Origin: a bacterium
GTDB taxonomy: Bacteria; Latescibacterota; UBA2968; UBA8231
Assembly: GCA_027593305.1 (NCBI GenBank)
Contig: JAQCJA010000004.1
Location: forward strand, 1 to 27,567
DNA length: 27,567 bases
Direction of reading: 5' to 3'
This document shows positions 1 to 7,825 of this stretch, in pieces. The position numbers and the translations under genes are program-made. How positions within the stretch are numbered: the stretch's first letter is position 1; each line of letters begins with the position of its first letter. The notes below the pieces were generated by a model. The model was not told where the DNA came from, searched no databases, and saw only the letters and a list, made by a program, of their open reading frames with translations.

Positions 1-100
1 AACTTCTCAGAGTGATGCCGAGTGCCGTGCACGCATCCTGGTTGCTCCTGTAGATCCTGGCAACGCGTTCTATCGTCTCCCGGTCGAATCCGCGATTCAT
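1..100 (-). CDS. 5' part of a small hypothetical protein, possibly helix-turn-helix (runs off the window)
   Basis: An ATG at 100-98 on the minus strand opens a frame that stays open to the window edge (33 codons). A GAAGGA ribosome-binding site lies about 8 nt before it. The visible protein begins MNRGFDRETIERVARIY and continues with a segment resembling a short helix, a turn with Asp-Ala, and a second helix containing Ala-Leu-Gly-Ile. This looks like a small helix-turn-helix module, as in transposase-type or regulatory N-termini, but too little is present to assign a family. A TATAGT hexamer at 206-201 could be its -10 box; no good -35 was seen. The call rests on the start, the ribosome-binding site and protein-like composition only. 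Confidence 0.45.
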   Translation of the reverse strand, partial: MNRGFDRETIERVARIYRSNQDACTALGITLRS

Positions 101-331
101 CGAGGCATCCTTCGTCGAGGGTGGTCGTGGAAAACGTGACGCGTCTCGAAGAGCAAGTGCCGTACCGAGTGTCGACGGGTTTTTTCAGGATCACATAACG
201 ACTATATGAATCAACGTGTTACGCACGATTGGTGAGAACGAAGAGAGATGACGTTCTGTCCAGGGCGGCCGGGGTCGCCGGTCTTCCGGCGAGATCCGCC
301 AAAGCCAATCAGCGGGCGATCCGCCCGCTCC
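101..331. other. Intergenic region between the M20 gene and the partial small gene
   Basis: About 230 bp with no convincing gene. It holds two GC-rich hairpins just past the M20 stop codon (276-291 and 311-329) and an AT-richer patch at 179-220 with a TATAGT hexamer (minus strand) that could serve the partial gene at 1-100. Confidence 0.5.
276..329 (-). terminator. Tandem GC hairpins at the 3' end of the gal/trmH/M20 operon
   Basis: The first hairpin begins 2 nt after the M20 stop: arms AGCGGGCG (311-318) and CGCCCGCT (322-329) with a 3-nt loop. A second, CGCCGG (276-281) and CCGGCG (286-291) with a 4-nt loop, follows 19 nt later. Neither has a U-tract, so this is either a factor-dependent terminator region or an mRNA 3'-end stabiliser rather than a classical intrinsic terminator. 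Confidence 0.4.
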
Positions 332-1531
332 TCAGTCGGCAACGCCACAGAAACCGGCAGCAGCCATGGCGTAGACGCGGGCGCAATGCGCCAAGCGCTC
401 CATGGACACACGCTCTGCATCGGAATGTGCCGTCTGGTGTTCGGGGCCGTAGCAGACGGTGCGGATGCCGCCGTCGTTGGCGTACAGGTTGGCATCCCCC
501 ACCAGACCCATGCCGATGACATCCGGACGACGACCCCGATCCACTTCACCGGCGTCGAGCAGGGCCTGGACGAGTGGATGCCCGGAGGGCGTCTCAAAAG
601 GCTCGCGGCCATTGGCCAGATCGACCTCGAAGCGCAGGCCCGATTGTGCGGCGATACCGGCACACACCGTCTGCAGCTGTGCCAGTGCTTCAGCACAGGT
701 CGTACCCGGTGTCCAACGACGCGTCCCCGTGACCTGCCACTCCACGGGCAGGCGATTGAACCAGTCACCACCACGGACGATCCCCACATTGAGCTGATGC
801 CGCCCGCACAGCGGGTGGGTCCCGCCGGCGATGAAACCCTCCTCGAGGCGATCAAACTCGGCCAGCAGGGCGCCGAGCCAACGGATCGGATTGTCGGCCC
901 AGGGCACCTTGATCGTGTGAATCGGCTCGCGATCCGCGTGCGCGGTGATGGTGAACAGAGCCGAGCCGAGGCTGGCCGCCCACACCGCACAGGGACCTTC
1001 AACTATGATGATCCCCGCCGCCGGGATTTTCCCTGAATGCAGGTGCTCGATGAGCCGCTTCGGACCCTCCTTCCGGCCGACGGGGGTCTCGTGGCCGACA
1101 ACGCCCGTCAGCCACAGATCGCCGGACAACTCGACACCGGCCCGGCGCAGAGCCGCCGCCGCATGTACCATGGCAACGAGTCCACCCTTCATGTCCTCGG
1201 TACCCCGGCCAAGGATCCAGTCTCCGTCGCGCCCTGGGGCGTGACAGGCACCGACGGGAATGGTGTCCGTGTGCCCGTTGAAGACCAGACAGGGCCCATC
1301 CCCGCGACCGGGAATGCGGCTGTAGATGTTCGGCCGCCCGGGCAGGAACATGTCCTGCTCGACGGCGAACCCCTCGCGCTGCAACAGCTGCGCCAGGAAC
1401 GCTGAGCCACCACCTTCATCCCCGGTCTCACTGGTAACCTCAACAAAGGCCAGGGTGTCACGACCGATGGCTTCGGCATCGACGGCAGCGGCGATCGCCC
1501 GCCGCTCCGCATCCGCCAGTGCTCTGCTCAT
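332..1531 (-). CDS. M20-family metallohydrolase (ArgE/DapE-like deacylase)
   Basis: A 399-aa protein of the M20 peptidase/deacylase superfamily, which hydrolyses N-acyl amino acids or dipeptides with two zinc ions in the cytoplasm. Visible metal-site motifs: GHTDT (His87, Asp89), GRGTEDMKGG (Asp113), Glu148, VEGP (Glu178) and a C-terminal GPEHQTAHSD supplying the last His. Length is normal for the family. The position usually occupied by the general-base Glu, just before the metal-ligand Glu148, is His147, 34 residues after Asp113 as in DapE. The ATG at 1531 is preceded by AAGGCGG and lies 2 nt after the trmH stop, so the gene is translated as the last member of the galT-galK-trmH operon. The family is clear; the substrate cannot be read from sequence, and argE and dapE are both too specific. 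Confidence 0.9.
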   Translation of the reverse strand: MSRALADAERRAIAAAVDAEAIGRDTLAFVEVTSETGDEGGGSAFLAQLLQREGFAVEQDMFLPGRPNIYSRIPGRGDGPCLVFNGHTDTIPVGACHAPGRDGDWILGRGTEDMKGGLVAMVHAAAALRRAGVELSGDLWLTGVVGHETPVGRKEGPKRLIEHLHSGKIPAAGIIIVEGPCAVWAASLGSALFTITAHADREPIHTIKVPWADNPIRWLGALLAEFDRLEEGFIAGGTHPLCGRHQLNVGIVRGGDWFNRLPVEWQVTGTRRWTPGTTCAEALAQLQTVCAGIAAQSGLRFEVDLANGREPFETPSGHPLVQALLDAGEVDRGRRPDVIGMGLVGDANLYANDGGIRTVCYGPEHQTAHSDAERVSMERLAHCARVYAMAAAGFCGVAD

Positions 1532-1533
1532 GA

Positions 1534-2322
1534 TCAGCCGCCTTCTTTGTCAGTGCCAGATCCTGCGCTCTCGAGGAGGCACTCGATCAGGTCTTCACTG
1601 TGGTTGATGGATCGCCGCATCCAGCTCAACAGCAGATCGCGTGTCGCTTCGTCGTCGAGTTTCCAGGCCGCCCCGGATGACCGCATGCGGGCACTCAGTT
1701 CGCGCAGAATGAGGGCGGCACTGACGGAAATGTTGAAGCTCTCGTTGAATCCGTACATGGGGATGTGCACAGCCTCGGTGGCGCGCTCCAGAGCGGCGGG
1801 TGTGAGGCCCTTCAGCTCAGTACCGAACATCACCGCCACGGGACCGGCAGTGACATCGAAGTCTTCCAGGGCGACGGCACCCTTGCGTGGTGTCGCCGCC
1901 ACCAGTCGATAACCGCTGCTGGCCAGTTGGTCACAGCAATCATCGATCGTCTGCCCCGCCACTGCGCGCCAGCGGTGCAGATCCAGCCAGCGTGACGCGC
2001 CGAGGGCGACGTCGCGGCTGATTTTGTACCGATTGCGGTCCTCGACGACGTGTACGTCCTGAATGCCGAAACATTCACACGAGCGCAACACGGCGCTGGC
2101 GTTGTGCGGCTGGTAGATATCCTCGAGCACAACCGTCAACCAGCGAGTGCGCCGCGACACCACAGTGTGCATGCGCCGCAGGCGATGTTCGGTGAGATGG
2201 GGGGCCAGATGCTCGATCAGGAACTCGCGCAGGCGTGGCTCCACAGGTCCATCAGTGGCGCCCGGCGCGAGGTCACTCAGGGCGACCGCATGGCGAGCCT
2301 TTTCAGATGGTGGGCTGCTCAC
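1534..2322 (-). CDS. trmH: tRNA (guanosine-2'-O-)-methyltransferase, TrmH/SpoU family
   Basis: A 262-aa SPOUT-class methyltransferase. TrmH uses S-adenosylmethionine to 2'-O-methylate G18 in the tRNA D-loop. The three SpoU motifs are present: motif 1 around residues 66-95 (LEDIYQPHNASAVLR, with conserved Asn and Arg80), motif 2 VMFGTELKGLT (about 164-174) and motif 3 IPMYGFNESFNISVSAAL (about 187-204), which form the knotted cofactor site. Residues 32-60 match the TrmH N-terminal arm (tRNA contact). I chose GTG at 2322 because it overlaps the galK stop by four bases (GTGA), typical of coupled translation; earlier in-frame starts lie inside galK, and no strong ribosome-binding site is seen. 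A C-terminal extension from about residue 220 also resembles TrmH. G18 specificity is inferred from similarity to TrmH rather than to other SpoU members. Confidence 0.9.
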   Translation of the reverse strand: MSSPPSEKARHAVALSDLAPGATDGPVEPRLREFLIEHLAPHLTEHRLRRMHTVVSRRTRWLTVVLEDIYQPHNASAVLRSCECFGIQDVHVVEDRNRYKISRDVALGASRWLDLHRWRAVAGQTIDDCCDQLASSGYRLVAATPRKGAVALEDFDVTAGPVAVMFGTELKGLTPAALERATEAVHIPMYGFNESFNISVSAALILRELSARMRSSGAAWKLDDEATRDLLLSWMRRSINHSEDLIECLLESAGSGTDKEGG

Positions 2323-3494
2323 GCGATATCGGCGCCGTTGGTTGCAGTGCATACGTAGACCTGCGGCGCATGTCCCGTCAGTTGGCGATACTCCGTCGCC
2401 ACCGATTGTGCCAGGGCCGGCGCCGCCCCGATCTCGACCAGAGCCACAGCGCAACCACCAAAGCCTGCCCCCGTCATACGCGCGCCATAACAACCGTTGG
2501 CCTTGCGGGCACATTCCACCATGACATCAAGGGCCTCACAGGAGACCTCGAAGTCATCGCGCAGGCTCGCGTGACTGGCGTTCATCAGTTCCCCCATGCG
2601 CACCCCGTTCCCGGCAGCCAGAACGTCCGCCGCCTCGGTGGTTCGTTCATTCTCGGTGATGACATGGCGAGCTCGGCGCAGCGCCAGATCGTCGAGTTCA
2701 CCGGCTCGTGCTGCCAGATCCTGCGACGTCACGTCGCGCAGTGCAGTTACGCCGAAGTGAGCCGACACAATCTCGCACTGACTGCGTCTCTCATTGTAGG
2801 CCGAATCCACCAGACCCCGGCGTGTACCCGTGTCGAGCACGGCCACCGCCGTACCCGCCGGCAGCGGCACATGACGGCCCACCAGCGTGCGACAGTCCAG
2901 CAGCAGGGCATGATCCGCCCGCCCGGCGGCTGAGATCATCTGATCCATGATGCCACAGTTGACCCCGACCCACTTGTTTTCGGCCAGTTGTCCCAGCAGA
3001 GCCATGGCCACCGGATCCCAGCTCAAGTCACTGACGTGGGCAAAGGCCCGCGCCGTTGCCAGTTCCAGCGCGGCGGAGGAGGACAGACCGGCGCCGATGG
3101 GAACATCACCGGCAACGGCTCCCTCCCAGCCACACAACACATGGCCGGCATCCATCAGCGCCCACGCCATGCCCTTGAGGTACTCCAGCCAGCCCTGTTG
3201 CAGCGTGCCCGCTGCCGGTGGCCCTGCAGCGCGCACCGCTGCCAGAGAAAACTCCCCCGTCTGGCCAACGTCGATGCCCTGCACGCGCACGGTGCAGGCC
3301 CGGGTGGCACGCAGGGCGATCCACGCAGCCCGGTCGATGGCCATGGGCAGGACAAACCCGTCGTTGTAGTCGGTATGCTCGCCGATGAGGTTGACCCGCC
3401 CCGGGGCTCGCACCACAACCTCGGGCGGGGCACCGAAGCGCTCGCTGAAAACGCGCCGTACCTCGGCGCCGGGTCCTGTGGTGATCCGGTTCAT
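2319..3494 (-). CDS. galK: Galactokinase
   Basis: A 391-aa GHMP-family kinase that phosphorylates alpha-D-galactose at C1 with ATP, the first committed Leloir step. Diagnostic motifs: the galactokinase signature GRVNLIGEHTDYNDG (residues 32-46), the GHMP ATP-binding loop GAGLSSSAALELA (134-146), the GIMDQ motif with the catalytic Asp184, and the C-terminal glycine-rich GARMTGAGFGG. Length is normal. The ATG at 3494 follows GGAG by 8 nt and overlaps the galT stop by four bases (ATGA); its own stop overlaps the GTG of trmH. It therefore sits second in a tightly coupled galT-galK-trmH-M20 operon. No galE or galM is present here. Confidence 0.97.
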   Translation of the reverse strand: MNRITTGPGAEVRRVFSERFGAPPEVVVRAPGRVNLIGEHTDYNDGFVLPMAIDRAAWIALRATRACTVRVQGIDVGQTGEFSLAAVRAAGPPAAGTLQQGWLEYLKGMAWALMDAGHVLCGWEGAVAGDVPIGAGLSSSAALELATARAFAHVSDLSWDPVAMALLGQLAENKWVGVNCGIMDQMISAAGRADHALLLDCRTLVGRHVPLPAGTAVAVLDTGTRRGLVDSAYNERRSQCEIVSAHFGVTALRDVTSQDLAARAGELDDLALRRARHVITENERTTEAADVLAAGNGVRMGELMNASHASLRDDFEVSCEALDVMVECARKANGCYGARMTGAGFGGCAVALVEIGAAPALAQSVATEYRQLTGHAPQVYVCTATNGADIA

Positions 3495-4540
3495 TGCTGC
3501 TGCTCCACATGAACCGAGCGCAGCTGTGTCGCCGCCGCCTCGGCTGTCAGATCCCGCTGGGCTTCGGCGAGCAGTTCATACCCCACCATGAACTTGCGCA
3601 CCGTCGCCGAACGCAGCAGGGGCGGATAGAAGTGCGCATGCAGTTGCCACCCTTCGGCACCTTCGGTGCGCGGCTTGCCGTGCCAACCCATGGAGTAGGG
3701 GAAGGACGTATCGAAGAGACCATCATAGCGGCGCAGCAGACGACGCAGAATCACCGCCAGATCCAGCCGCTCATCGGCCTGCAGATCCGGCAGATGAGCG
3801 ACGCGGAAACGGGGCAGCAGCAGCACCTCGAAAGGCCACACCGCCCAGAAGGGCACGACGGCGAGCCAATTGTCCGTGCACTCGACGACCCGCGTGCCGC
3901 AGTCGATCTCCACGGTGGCATAGTCCAGCAACAAGGGACTGTGCTGGCGGGCGAAGTAGTCAGCCTGGCTGACATTCTCTTTGTGGACTTCGTTGGGCAG
4001 CGCATCAAGAGCCCACACCTGACCGTGGGGGTGTGGGTTGGAACAGCCCATGAGCTCCCCCTTGTTCTCGAAGACCTGAACCCAGCGGTAGCGCTGGCCC
4101 AGATCCTCGACCTGTTCGGCCCACACGTCGATGACGGCCCGCACGTCGGCGACGTCCATTGCCGCCAGCGTCAGATCATGGCGGGGCGAGAAACAGAGCA
4201 CCCGACACTGCCCGGCCACCGGCGCCGCCTGCAGCAACTCGTGGTGGGCCGGCAGGACAGCGGGCCCGTCGGGCACCAACGCGGCGAAGTCGTTGGCAAA
4301 AACAAAGGTGCCCTCATACGGAGGATTCCGCTGGCCGCCGGCGCGCTCATTTCCCGGACACAGGTAGCAGGTCGGATCATGGGCGGGGCGGCCCTGGGGC
4401 GCCGGCGGATCCTGGCGCCCCTGCCACGGACGCTGCACGCGCTGGGGACTGACCTGCACCCACTCCCCTGTGAGCGGATTGCGGCGCCGGTGCGGCAATT
4501 CGGTCGGGGATGGGATCAGGCGCTGGATTGAGTCGTTCAT
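3491..4540 (-). CDS. galT: Galactose-1-phosphate uridylyltransferase
   Basis: A 349-aa HIT-superfamily enzyme that swaps UMP between UDP-glucose and galactose-1-phosphate. The active-site motif NPHPHGQ is at 168-174, with the nucleophile expected at His172. Zn-site cysteines appear in CYLC (58 and 61), as in E. coli GalT. The C-terminal domain has HAHFYPPLLRS. I chose ATG 4540: a further upstream in-frame start (4576) would run into the divergent SRAP gene. No Shine-Dalgarno is seen; instead a TAGAAT hexamer (4553-4548) lies exactly 7 nt before the ATG, which suggests a leaderless transcript. This is the first gene of the gal operon. Confidence 0.97.
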   Translation of the reverse strand: MNDSIQRLIPSPTELPHRRRNPLTGEWVQVSPQRVQRPWQGRQDPPAPQGRPAHDPTCYLCPGNERAGGQRNPPYEGTFVFANDFAALVPDGPAVLPAHHELLQAAPVAGQCRVLCFSPRHDLTLAAMDVADVRAVIDVWAEQVEDLGQRYRWVQVFENKGELMGCSNPHPHGQVWALDALPNEVHKENVSQADYFARQHSPLLLDYATVEIDCGTRVVECTDNWLAVVPFWAVWPFEVLLLPRFRVAHLPDLQADERLDLAVILRRLLRRYDGLFDTSFPYSMGWHGKPRTEGAEGWQLHAHFYPPLLRSATVRKFMVGYELLAEAQRDLTAEAAATQLRSVHVEQQQ

Positions 4541-4546
4541 GGTCTC

Positions 4547-4553
4547 TATTCTA
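4547..4553. promoter_or_regulatory. Symmetric bidirectional -10 element between galT and the SRAP gene
   Basis: The heptamer TATTCTA gives TATTCT for the plus strand and TAGAAT for the minus strand, both good sigma70-type -10 hexamers. Each ends 7 nt before the ATG of its gene (4560 plus, 4540 minus), and both start codons lie exactly 10 bp from the centre at 4550. Neither gene has a Shine-Dalgarno, so both transcripts are predicted leaderless. The -35 regions are weak on both sides. Confidence 0.6.
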
Positions 4554-4559
4554 CACCAT

Positions 4560-5267
4560 ATGTGCGGACGGTTCACCCTGCATCATTCCACGGAGGACGT
4601 GGCCGAGCGCTTTGCTGTGGAGCAGACGCTGCTTGAGTTGCGTCCACGTTTCAATATCGCGCCGAGTCAGCCGGTGGCGGCCGTCATCCAGCGGGACAGC
4701 CGGGTCATGCAGGAATTGAAGTGGGGGCTCGTGCCTTCGTGGGCCCGCGATCCGGCCATCGGCAATCGTCTGATCAACGCCCGCGCCGAAACTCTGGCGG
4801 ACAAACCCGCCTTCCGTGGCGCTTTCGCCCGCGGCCGCTGCCTGATTCCGGCCAGTGGCTACTTCGAGTGGCACCGTGCCGGCCAAGTGCGCACGCCAAT
4901 GCTGGTGCGACGCGCCGGCGGCGAACCTTTCGCCATGGCCGGCCTCTACGAGCGCTGGCAGACGCCGGAGGAAGGGATCCTGCGCAGCTGTTCGATCATC
5001 ACCACCGAGCCCAATGAGGTCGCTGCCACTGTGCATCACCGCATGCCGGCGATTCTAACCCGGGAGGATGTCGAAATCTGGCTGGATGCGGATGTCACCG
5101 ATCTGCAGGCGCTGGCCCGGGTGCTGCGCCCCTACCCGCTGGCTGATCTCATCGTGCATCCGGTATCGGATCGGGTCAACCACGCGGGCAATGACGATGC
5201 CTCCCTGGTCGACGTTGTGGAGCCCGCCACACCCACACAGGACCCGCAGCTCGGCCTTGGTCTGTAG
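4560..5267 (+). CDS. yedK: SOS-response-associated peptidase-like abasic-site protein (SRAP/YedK/HMCES)
   Basis: A 235-aa SRAP-domain protein. Known members cross-link through the amino-terminal Cys to abasic sites in single-stranded DNA, shielding them during replication. The sequence starts MCGRF, placing the catalytic Cys at residue 2, which fixes ATG 4560 as the start; any longer N-terminus would bury it. Other conserved active-site residues: FNIAPSQ (31-37), NARAET (Asn74 and Arg77), GYFEW with Glu103, and HHRMPAIL with His160. Length is normal. There is no Shine-Dalgarno, and a TATTCT -10 ends 7 nt before the ATG. No LexA-type site or other SOS gene is visible nearby. It ends 15 bp before the convergent ABC permease. 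Confidence 0.95.
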   Translation: MCGRFTLHHSTEDVAERFAVEQTLLELRPRFNIAPSQPVAAVIQRDSRVMQELKWGLVPSWARDPAIGNRLINARAETLADKPAFRGAFARGRCLIPASGYFEWHRAGQVRTPMLVRRAGGEPFAMAGLYERWQTPEEGILRSCSIITTEPNEVAATVHHRMPAILTREDVEIWLDADVTDLQALARVLRPYPLADLIVHPVSDRVNHAGNDDASLVDVVEPATPTQDPQLGLGL

Positions 5268-5282
5268 GTCCGTCGCATCGTT

Positions 5283-6848
5283 CTACCGCGCCAGCAGCCA
5301 GCGCAGCACCTCGCGGGCGGAAGGACGACTGCCCGTGGCCAGAATGCCAACGCGGAACACCCGTGCCGCGGCGCGCACAGCCAGCCAGATGGATAGTACC
5401 AGCAGCAGCGTTGTGGCGACGTATTCCCACAGTGGCGGCGGCCCGCCTGAGCGGTTCATCATGACAAACGGCGTCAGTGGCGGAATGAAGGACAGCACCC
5501 GCGCCATGGTGCCATTGGGATCCTTGCTGATGTGCGTCATCGACATGAGCGCCACGAGCAAGGGCATCATCGCCGGCCACATCAGGTTCTGTGATTCCTT
5601 GAGACTCGTACACAGCGATCCCAGGCCCACCAGGTAGGCTGCATAGAGCAGGTAGCCAAGGAGGAAGTAGATGGCGAAAGCCACCAGGAGATAGGGATCG
5701 GACGCCACCTGCGTCAGCCCCTGCGCCGCCGGACCCACGATGTGCGCCAGGCTCAGCATGCCAGCGAGCAGGCACAACGCCCAGGAGCCGACGACGATCA
5801 GGCCGGCGCCGGCGACACCGATAACCTTGCCGGCGAGCAGGTCCGTGGGGCTGACGGAAGACACGAGCACCTCCATGATCCGCGCCGATTTCTCCTCGAT
5901 GGTGCTCGTCAGCAGCATCTGCGCACTGGTGAACACGGCGATCCACAGCAGGTAGGTGAAAACCGCCGGCGCCCACTGTCGCACTTTATCTCTTGTGGCC
6001 ACTTCCGCCACTTCGCCACCAGCACCTACGCGGCGTTCGCCAAAGGTGACGGACGCCTGCACCCAGTCGGAGACCGCAGGCTGAATTCCTTCGCGCTGCA
6101 GGCGGACCCGGCGCACGCAGGCGTCGGCATACGTGGCGAACCAGTCGCGCAGCTCACGGTCCGTCAGATTGTTCGACACGTACTCACTGCTGCGGTCACT
6201 GGCATACCGACTGGCATACCGACTGGCGTCGCCCGCCGGGTCGCCGCCGACACCAACGGGATCTCTGCCGATGATGAAGTAGGCGAACAACTGCCCCTCA
6301 CGGATCGCGTTGTTCAGCGCCACCTCGGTGTCGGTTCCGGGCGGCACCTCGACACGAGCAAAATGCTGACGTGACAGGTCCAGATGCAGTCGATCGAGAT
6401 CTTCCGTCGTGGCCCTCGTCCACCAGTCCAACAGCTCCGCTTTGCGAACAACGACGAAGGTGGAAGTGTCAGCCGTGGCAGCAGACGCCAGAGCCTGGAT
6501 CAGACCATTCCGGTGCATCTCGTCGAGTTCCCGCCAGGCGCCACCGAAAGCACGCAGGATCTCGGGCAGGCGATCGTGCGCCTCGCGGTCCTGGCGATGC
6601 ATCTGCTGCAGGTCTTCAGCCAACCCCTGCAGATCGTCCTGGTAAATCGACCGATCGATCTCGGCCAGCAGCCATCCCGAGTCGTCGACGACGGCGTAGC
6701 GCCGGGCATCCGTCGTTTGGTCCAGCAGGATGGGCACCGCCACCGCCAGACAGATGATCACCGGCAACGACAGCAAGCCGATCCAGAAGGCCTTGGTCGA
6801 TACCGTCTGGCGAAATTCCTGCCGCGCCACAAGCCAGGCCTTGTTCAT
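5283..6848 (-). CDS. ABC-2 type exporter permease, NatB-like
   Basis: A 521-aa membrane protein of the ABC2_membrane_3/NatB family, the membrane half of an exporter. One TM helix near the N-terminus (about 21-41), a roughly 245-residue extracytoplasmic domain, then five or six TM helices from about residue 290 to the end. The family signature EEKSARIMEVLVSSVSPTDLLAGK follows the second TM. The ATG at 6848 overlaps the stop of the ATPase gene by four bases (ATGA), so the two are translated together. NatAB systems export sodium or small molecules, but the substrate cannot be inferred. In the external domain an exact 12-bp tandem duplication (6199-6222) repeats Ser-Arg-Tyr-Ala. Confidence 0.9.
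   Translation of the reverse strand: MNKAWLVARQEFRQTVSTKAFWIGLLSLPVIICLAVAVPILLDQTTDARRYAVVDDSGWLLAEIDRSIYQDDLQGLAEDLQQMHRQDREAHDRLPEILRAFGGAWRELDEMHRNGLIQALASAATADTSTFVVVRKAELLDWWTRATTEDLDRLHLDLSRQHFARVEVPPGTDTEVALNNAIREGQLFAYFIIGRDPVGVGGDPAGDASRYASRYASDRSSEYVSNNLTDRELRDWFATYADACVRRVRLQREGIQPAVSDWVQASVTFGERRVGAGGEVAEVATRDKVRQWAPAVFTYLLWIAVFTSAQMLLTSTIEEKSARIMEVLVSSVSPTDLLAGKVIGVAGAGLIVVGSWALCLLAGMLSLAHIVGPAAQGLTQVASDPYLLVAFAIYFLLGYLLYAAYLVGLGSLCTSLKESQNLMWPAMMPLLVALMSMTHISKDPNGTMARVLSFIPPLTPFVMMNRSGGPPPLWEYVATTLLLVLSIWLAVRAAARVFRVGILATGSRPSAREVLRWLLAR
6199..6222. repeat. 12-bp exact tandem duplication within the permease gene
   Basis: CTGGCATACCGA occurs twice head to tail (6199-6210 and 6211-6222), followed by a partial third copy (CTGGCGTCG). 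It keeps the frame and adds four residues to the extracytoplasmic domain; probably a recent slippage event. Confidence 0.85.
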
Positions 6849-7825
6849 TCCAGACTCACTTCGGCGGCGGGGCGGCTGACGCTGCGGATAAAGACCTCGT
6901 GCAGCGACGGTTGACGCAGATCGAAGGCCAGGACCGTGACGGCGTGCTCCACCAGGCTCCGCAGCACAACCTGTGGGTCGCCCCCCTCGGCAAGAATGAT
7001 CTCTGCCTGACGGCCGCCGTCATTGACGCGCTGCACGTCCGGCAACCCGGCGAGCATGCTGATATCACCTTCATATTCCAGATGCACGGCGCCACCGGCG
7101 GCGGCCCGCACCTGCTGCGTGGCACCATCGAGCAACTTGCGGCCGCCGTCGATGAGGACCACATGATCGCAGATCTGCTCCGCCTGCTCCGTGATATGTG
7201 TCGAGAAGATGACGCTGGCACCGCGATCCCTGAGGCCGACGATGACGTCGCGCATGAGATCCCGATTGACCGGATCCAGCCCGGAGAATGGCTCATCCAG
7301 AATGACGAGATCCGGCTCGTGAATCAGCGTCGCCAGAATCTGCACTTTCTGCGCCATACCCTTGGACAGTGCCTGACAGCGCATCTGGCTGCACGACCCG
7401 AGCCCGTATTTGTCGAGCAGGTCACCTGCGCGGGACCGGGATTCGAGGTCGGACAGCCCCTTCAGGGCACCGAAATAGGCGACCTGGTCCAGGACCCGCA
7501 TACGTGGGTAGAGGCCGCGTTCCTCCGGGAGATAACCGATGCGTTCGCGAACGAGCCGCGGATCATCGAGCCCGAGAACCGACACGGAGCCGCTGTCCGG
7601 AAGATAGATCCCGAGGATCAACCGCATGGTGGTGGTCTTGCCGGCACCATTGGGTCCCAGAAAGCCGTAGATCGCTCCGGGCCAGATCTTCAGCGACAGG
7701 TCACATACCGCAGGCCGGTCGCCAAAACTCTTGCACACCCCGTCAAGGTGCACGGCACATGTGACCGCGGTCACAGTTGTCTCTGTCGGGGCGACGCATA
7801 CTTTGCGGATGGCCTCATGCTCCAC
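6845..7825 (-). CDS. ABC exporter ATP-binding protein, NatA-like
   Basis: A 326-aa nucleotide-binding protein that powers the adjacent NatB-like permease. Motifs: Walker A GPNGAGKTT (57-65), signature LSKGM (153-157), Walker B LVILDEP (173-179), D-loop SGLD and H-loop Ser-Thr-His (His210). After about residue 225 comes the extra C-terminal domain common in NatA/DUF4162-type ATPases. The GTG at 7825 has GAAGGCG a few bases upstream, but the family normally has only about 34 residues before GPNG. GTG at 7753 would give exactly that, leaving a perfect CRP-type palindrome (7760-7775) just upstream instead of inside the gene. Either start is possible. It shares a divergent AT-rich control region with the gene at 7935. 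Confidence 0.95.
   Translation of the reverse strand: MEHEAIRKVCVAPTETTVTAVTCAVHLDGVCKSFGDRPAVCDLSLKIWPGAIYGFLGPNGAGKTTTMRLILGIYLPDSGSVSVLGLDDPRLVRERIGYLPEERGLYPRMRVLDQVAYFGALKGLSDLESRSRAGDLLDKYGLGSCSQMRCQALSKGMAQKVQILATLIHEPDLVILDEPFSGLDPVNRDLMRDVIVGLRDRGASVIFSTHITEQAEQICDHVVLIDGGRKLLDGATQQVRAAAGGAVHLEYEGDISMLAGLPDVQRVNDGGRQAEIILAEGGDPQVVLRSLVEHAVTVLAFDLRQPSLHEVFIRSVSRPAAEVSLE
7760..7775. promoter_or_regulatory. Perfect CRP-type palindrome TGTGA-N6-TCACA
   Basis: TGTGACCGCGGTCACA is a perfect 16-bp palindrome whose ends match the CRP half-site TGTGA/TCACA. It lies at codons 17-22 of the ABC ATPase gene if GTG 7825 is used, or 7 bp upstream of the alternative start at 7753. Protein binding is inferred only. 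Confidence 0.4.

Noticed and set aside
3494..4531. A 345-codon plus-strand frame opposite galT.
   Set aside because: GalT motifs on the other strand are unambiguous; this frame is an antisense shadow.
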